In this document: positions 6,639 to 7,552 of the stretch, one piece after another
Numbering within the stretch: the stretch's first letter is position 1
Layout of the letters: the number at the start of each line of letters is the position of its first letter
Assembly (NCBI GenBank): GCA_905479515.1
Contig: CAJQMX010000168.1
Span: forward strand, 1 to 7,552
Direction of reading: 5' to 3'
DNA length: 7,552 nt
From: an uncultured Parasphingopyxis sp.
GTDB taxonomy: Bacteria > Pseudomonadota > Alphaproteobacteria > Sphingomonadales > Sphingomonadaceae
Notes under the pieces: model-generated
The model's input: the letters and a program-made list of their open reading frames with translations, nothing else
Told to the model about the DNA's origin: nothing
Database searches by the model: none
Made by a program: the position numbers and the translations under genes

Positions 6639-7409
6639 ATGTATGATTTTGCAGGAAAAACGGTCATTATCACCGGCGGAACTGACGGCCTAGGGCTAGA
6701 AATGGCTCATAGGTTCGCTCGGGCAGGGGCCAGCCTATTCGTCGTCGGGAAGGAGCAAGAAGGCGTTTCCAAGGCCGAGAAGGATCTGAGTAAGCACGGT
6801 ACGCACGTGGAAGTTTCTTGCCTTGATTTATGTGACCGATCAGACATCGGCAAACTAATTGACCAAGCGACTAAGCTCCCTCAAGTCGATGTATTGGTCA
6901 ATAATGTTGGAATAATTGGATTTACGCCGTTTAACGAAGTGACCAACACTGAGTTTGACGCCTTTGTTGATGTTAGCTTACGCAGTTCATATTTTTTGAC
7001 GCAGGCCCTAGTTAGTTCTTTGGCCGCAACGGGTGGCAATGTAATCAATATGTCATCTTATTTTGCAACAAAAATTCTACCGGATAGAACGTCAACTCTC
7101 TATTCGATGATAAAGGGAGCAATGACTTCCCTTACACGTGCACAAGCTTTCGAACTTGGGCCCCATGGGATCCGTGTAAATGCACTCGCACCGGGTACGG
7201 TAGAGAGCCCTGGACGTACGGCTGGCATTCAGAAAATGGACCCTGACTCTCAGCAGAAATTGATGGACTATAATGCTCGAAGCTATCCCATCGGCCGAAT
7301 TGGTGCGCCTAGTGATGTAGCGAATGCTACCCTGTTCTTGGCGTCGGAGCAGGCGAGTTGGATTACTGGGACTGTGCTCACTGTCGATGGCGGCTTAACG
7401 GCGGGATAA
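6639..7409 (+). CDS. Short-chain dehydrogenase/reductase (classical SDR, FabG-like)
   Basis: This is an NAD(P)-dependent oxidoreductase of hydroxyl/keto groups with 256 residues from the ATG at 6639, the classical SDR length. It shows the cofactor motif TGGTDGLG (12-19), NNVG (88-91; commonly NNAG), serine in NMSSYF (S139/S140), the catalytic pair Y155-x3-K159 in YSMIK, APGTVESPGRT (184-194), and the C-terminal TVDGGLTAG. The end of beta-strand 2 reads VVGKEQ, with no acidic residue where NAD-specific enzymes usually have Asp, so NADP is favoured (inference). The position normally occupied by the fourth catalytic residue, Asn in the VNL motif, appears to be Ser (S113 in DVSL). It starts 29 bp after the aldehyde dehydrogenase stop and ends 5 bp before the permease. 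Its probable role is oxidation of a secondary hydroxyl of a pathway intermediate; the exact substrate is unknown. Confidence 0.92.
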   Translation: MYDFAGKTVIITGGTDGLGLEMAHRFARAGASLFVVGKEQEGVSKAEKDLSKHGTHVEVSCLDLCDRSDIGKLIDQATKLPQVDVLVNNVGIIGFTPFNEVTNTEFDAFVDVSLRSSYFLTQALVSSLAATGGNVINMSSYFATKILPDRTSTLYSMIKGAMTSLTRAQAFELGPHGIRVNALAPGTVESPGRTAGIQKMDPDSQQKLMDYNARSYPIGRIGAPSDVANATLFLASEQASWITGTVLTVDGGLTAG

Positions 7410-7414
7410 TTAAG

Positions 7415-7552
7415 ATGTCACTCACTCTTTTTATCGTCGCTCTATTCAACAGCCTGACGGTTGCAGCCCTATATTTTCTTGCAGCGGCAGGCTTTACTTT
7501 GATTTTCGGATTGATGAGAATTGTAAACCTCGCACATGGTGCAATCTATCTG
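7415..7552 (+). CDS. Branched-chain amino acid-type ABC transporter permease, LivH family (5' part only)
   Basis: This is the first 46 codons of an inner-membrane permease; the gene runs off the right edge. The N-terminus is a hydrophobic helix (about residues 4-31) followed by LIFGLMRIVNLAHGAIYL, the hallmark of LivH-type permeases of the HAAT family of ABC importers. Such permeases pair with a LivM permease, LivG/LivF ATPases and a periplasmic LivK-type binding protein, none of which is in the window. The ATG lies 5 nt after the short-chain dehydrogenase stop, with a weak GGGA (7403-7406) before it, so it belongs to the same transcript. In catabolic operons these systems often import aromatic or organic acids, amides or amino acids rather than leucine, so the substrate is not implied by the name. 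Confidence 0.9.
   Translation, partial: MSLTLFIVALFNSLTVAALYFLAAAGFTLIFGLMRIVNLAHGAIYL

Noticed and set aside
1890..7409. Assignment to the L-fucose/L-rhamnose non-phosphorylated pathway on the basis of FAH plus SDR
   Set aside because: No sugar-acid dehydratase, lactonase or aldose dehydrogenase is present, and Ldh_2 and iron-type ADH are not explained by that route.

Overview
The window looks like bacterial accessory metabolism from a proteobacterium, most likely an alphaproteobacterium, possibly marine. This rests on the TRAP-type solute-binding protein, the FadR-type GntR regulator beside a dehydrogenase-rich operon, the Liv-type ABC permease and an apparently intermediate GC content. 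The taxonomic call is inference only; there is no rRNA or other marker gene here.

Layout. Two genes read leftward: a GntR/FCD transcription regulator (about 1065-1715, possibly from 1790) and, 77 bp downstream of its stop, a complete TRAP transporter solute-binding protein (1-987) whose stop codon is the very edge of the window. To the right, divergently, six tightly packed genes read rightward: a fumarylacetoacetate hydrolase (FAH)-family protein (1890-2867), a malate/lactate dehydrogenase-type (Ldh_2) oxidoreductase (2869-3912), an iron-type alcohol dehydrogenase (3905-5095), a succinate-semialdehyde-dehydrogenase-like aldehyde dehydrogenase (5143-6609), a short-chain dehydrogenase (6639-7409) and the first 46 codons of a LivH-type ABC permease (7415 to the edge). 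The gaps or overlaps (+1, -8, +47, +29 and +5 nt) indicate a single transcript.

Regulation. The divergent intergenic region carries two perfect inverted repeats, ATGGGT-TG-ACCCAT and ATTGGT-TAT-ACCAAT. The second fits the FadR-type pattern TGGT-N3-ACCA. They overlay the -35 and -10 of the best rightward promoter, and the second also covers a candidate leftward -10. Two related imperfect sites lie just upstream of the TRAP gene's ribosome binding site. The simplest model is a substrate-responsive repressor that controls itself, an uptake system and a catabolic operon.

How the genes may work together. The TRAP and/or ABC system would import a small, probably carboxylated or hydroxylated compound. 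The alcohol and aldehyde dehydrogenases could oxidise an alcohol end to an acid, and the Ldh_2 and short-chain dehydrogenases could oxidise secondary hydroxyls to ketones. The FAH-family enzyme could then hydrolyse or decarboxylate the resulting oxo-acid. I do not recognise this combination as a named pathway and cannot assign the substrate. No CRISPR array, tRNA, rRNA, insertion sequence or broken gene was seen.
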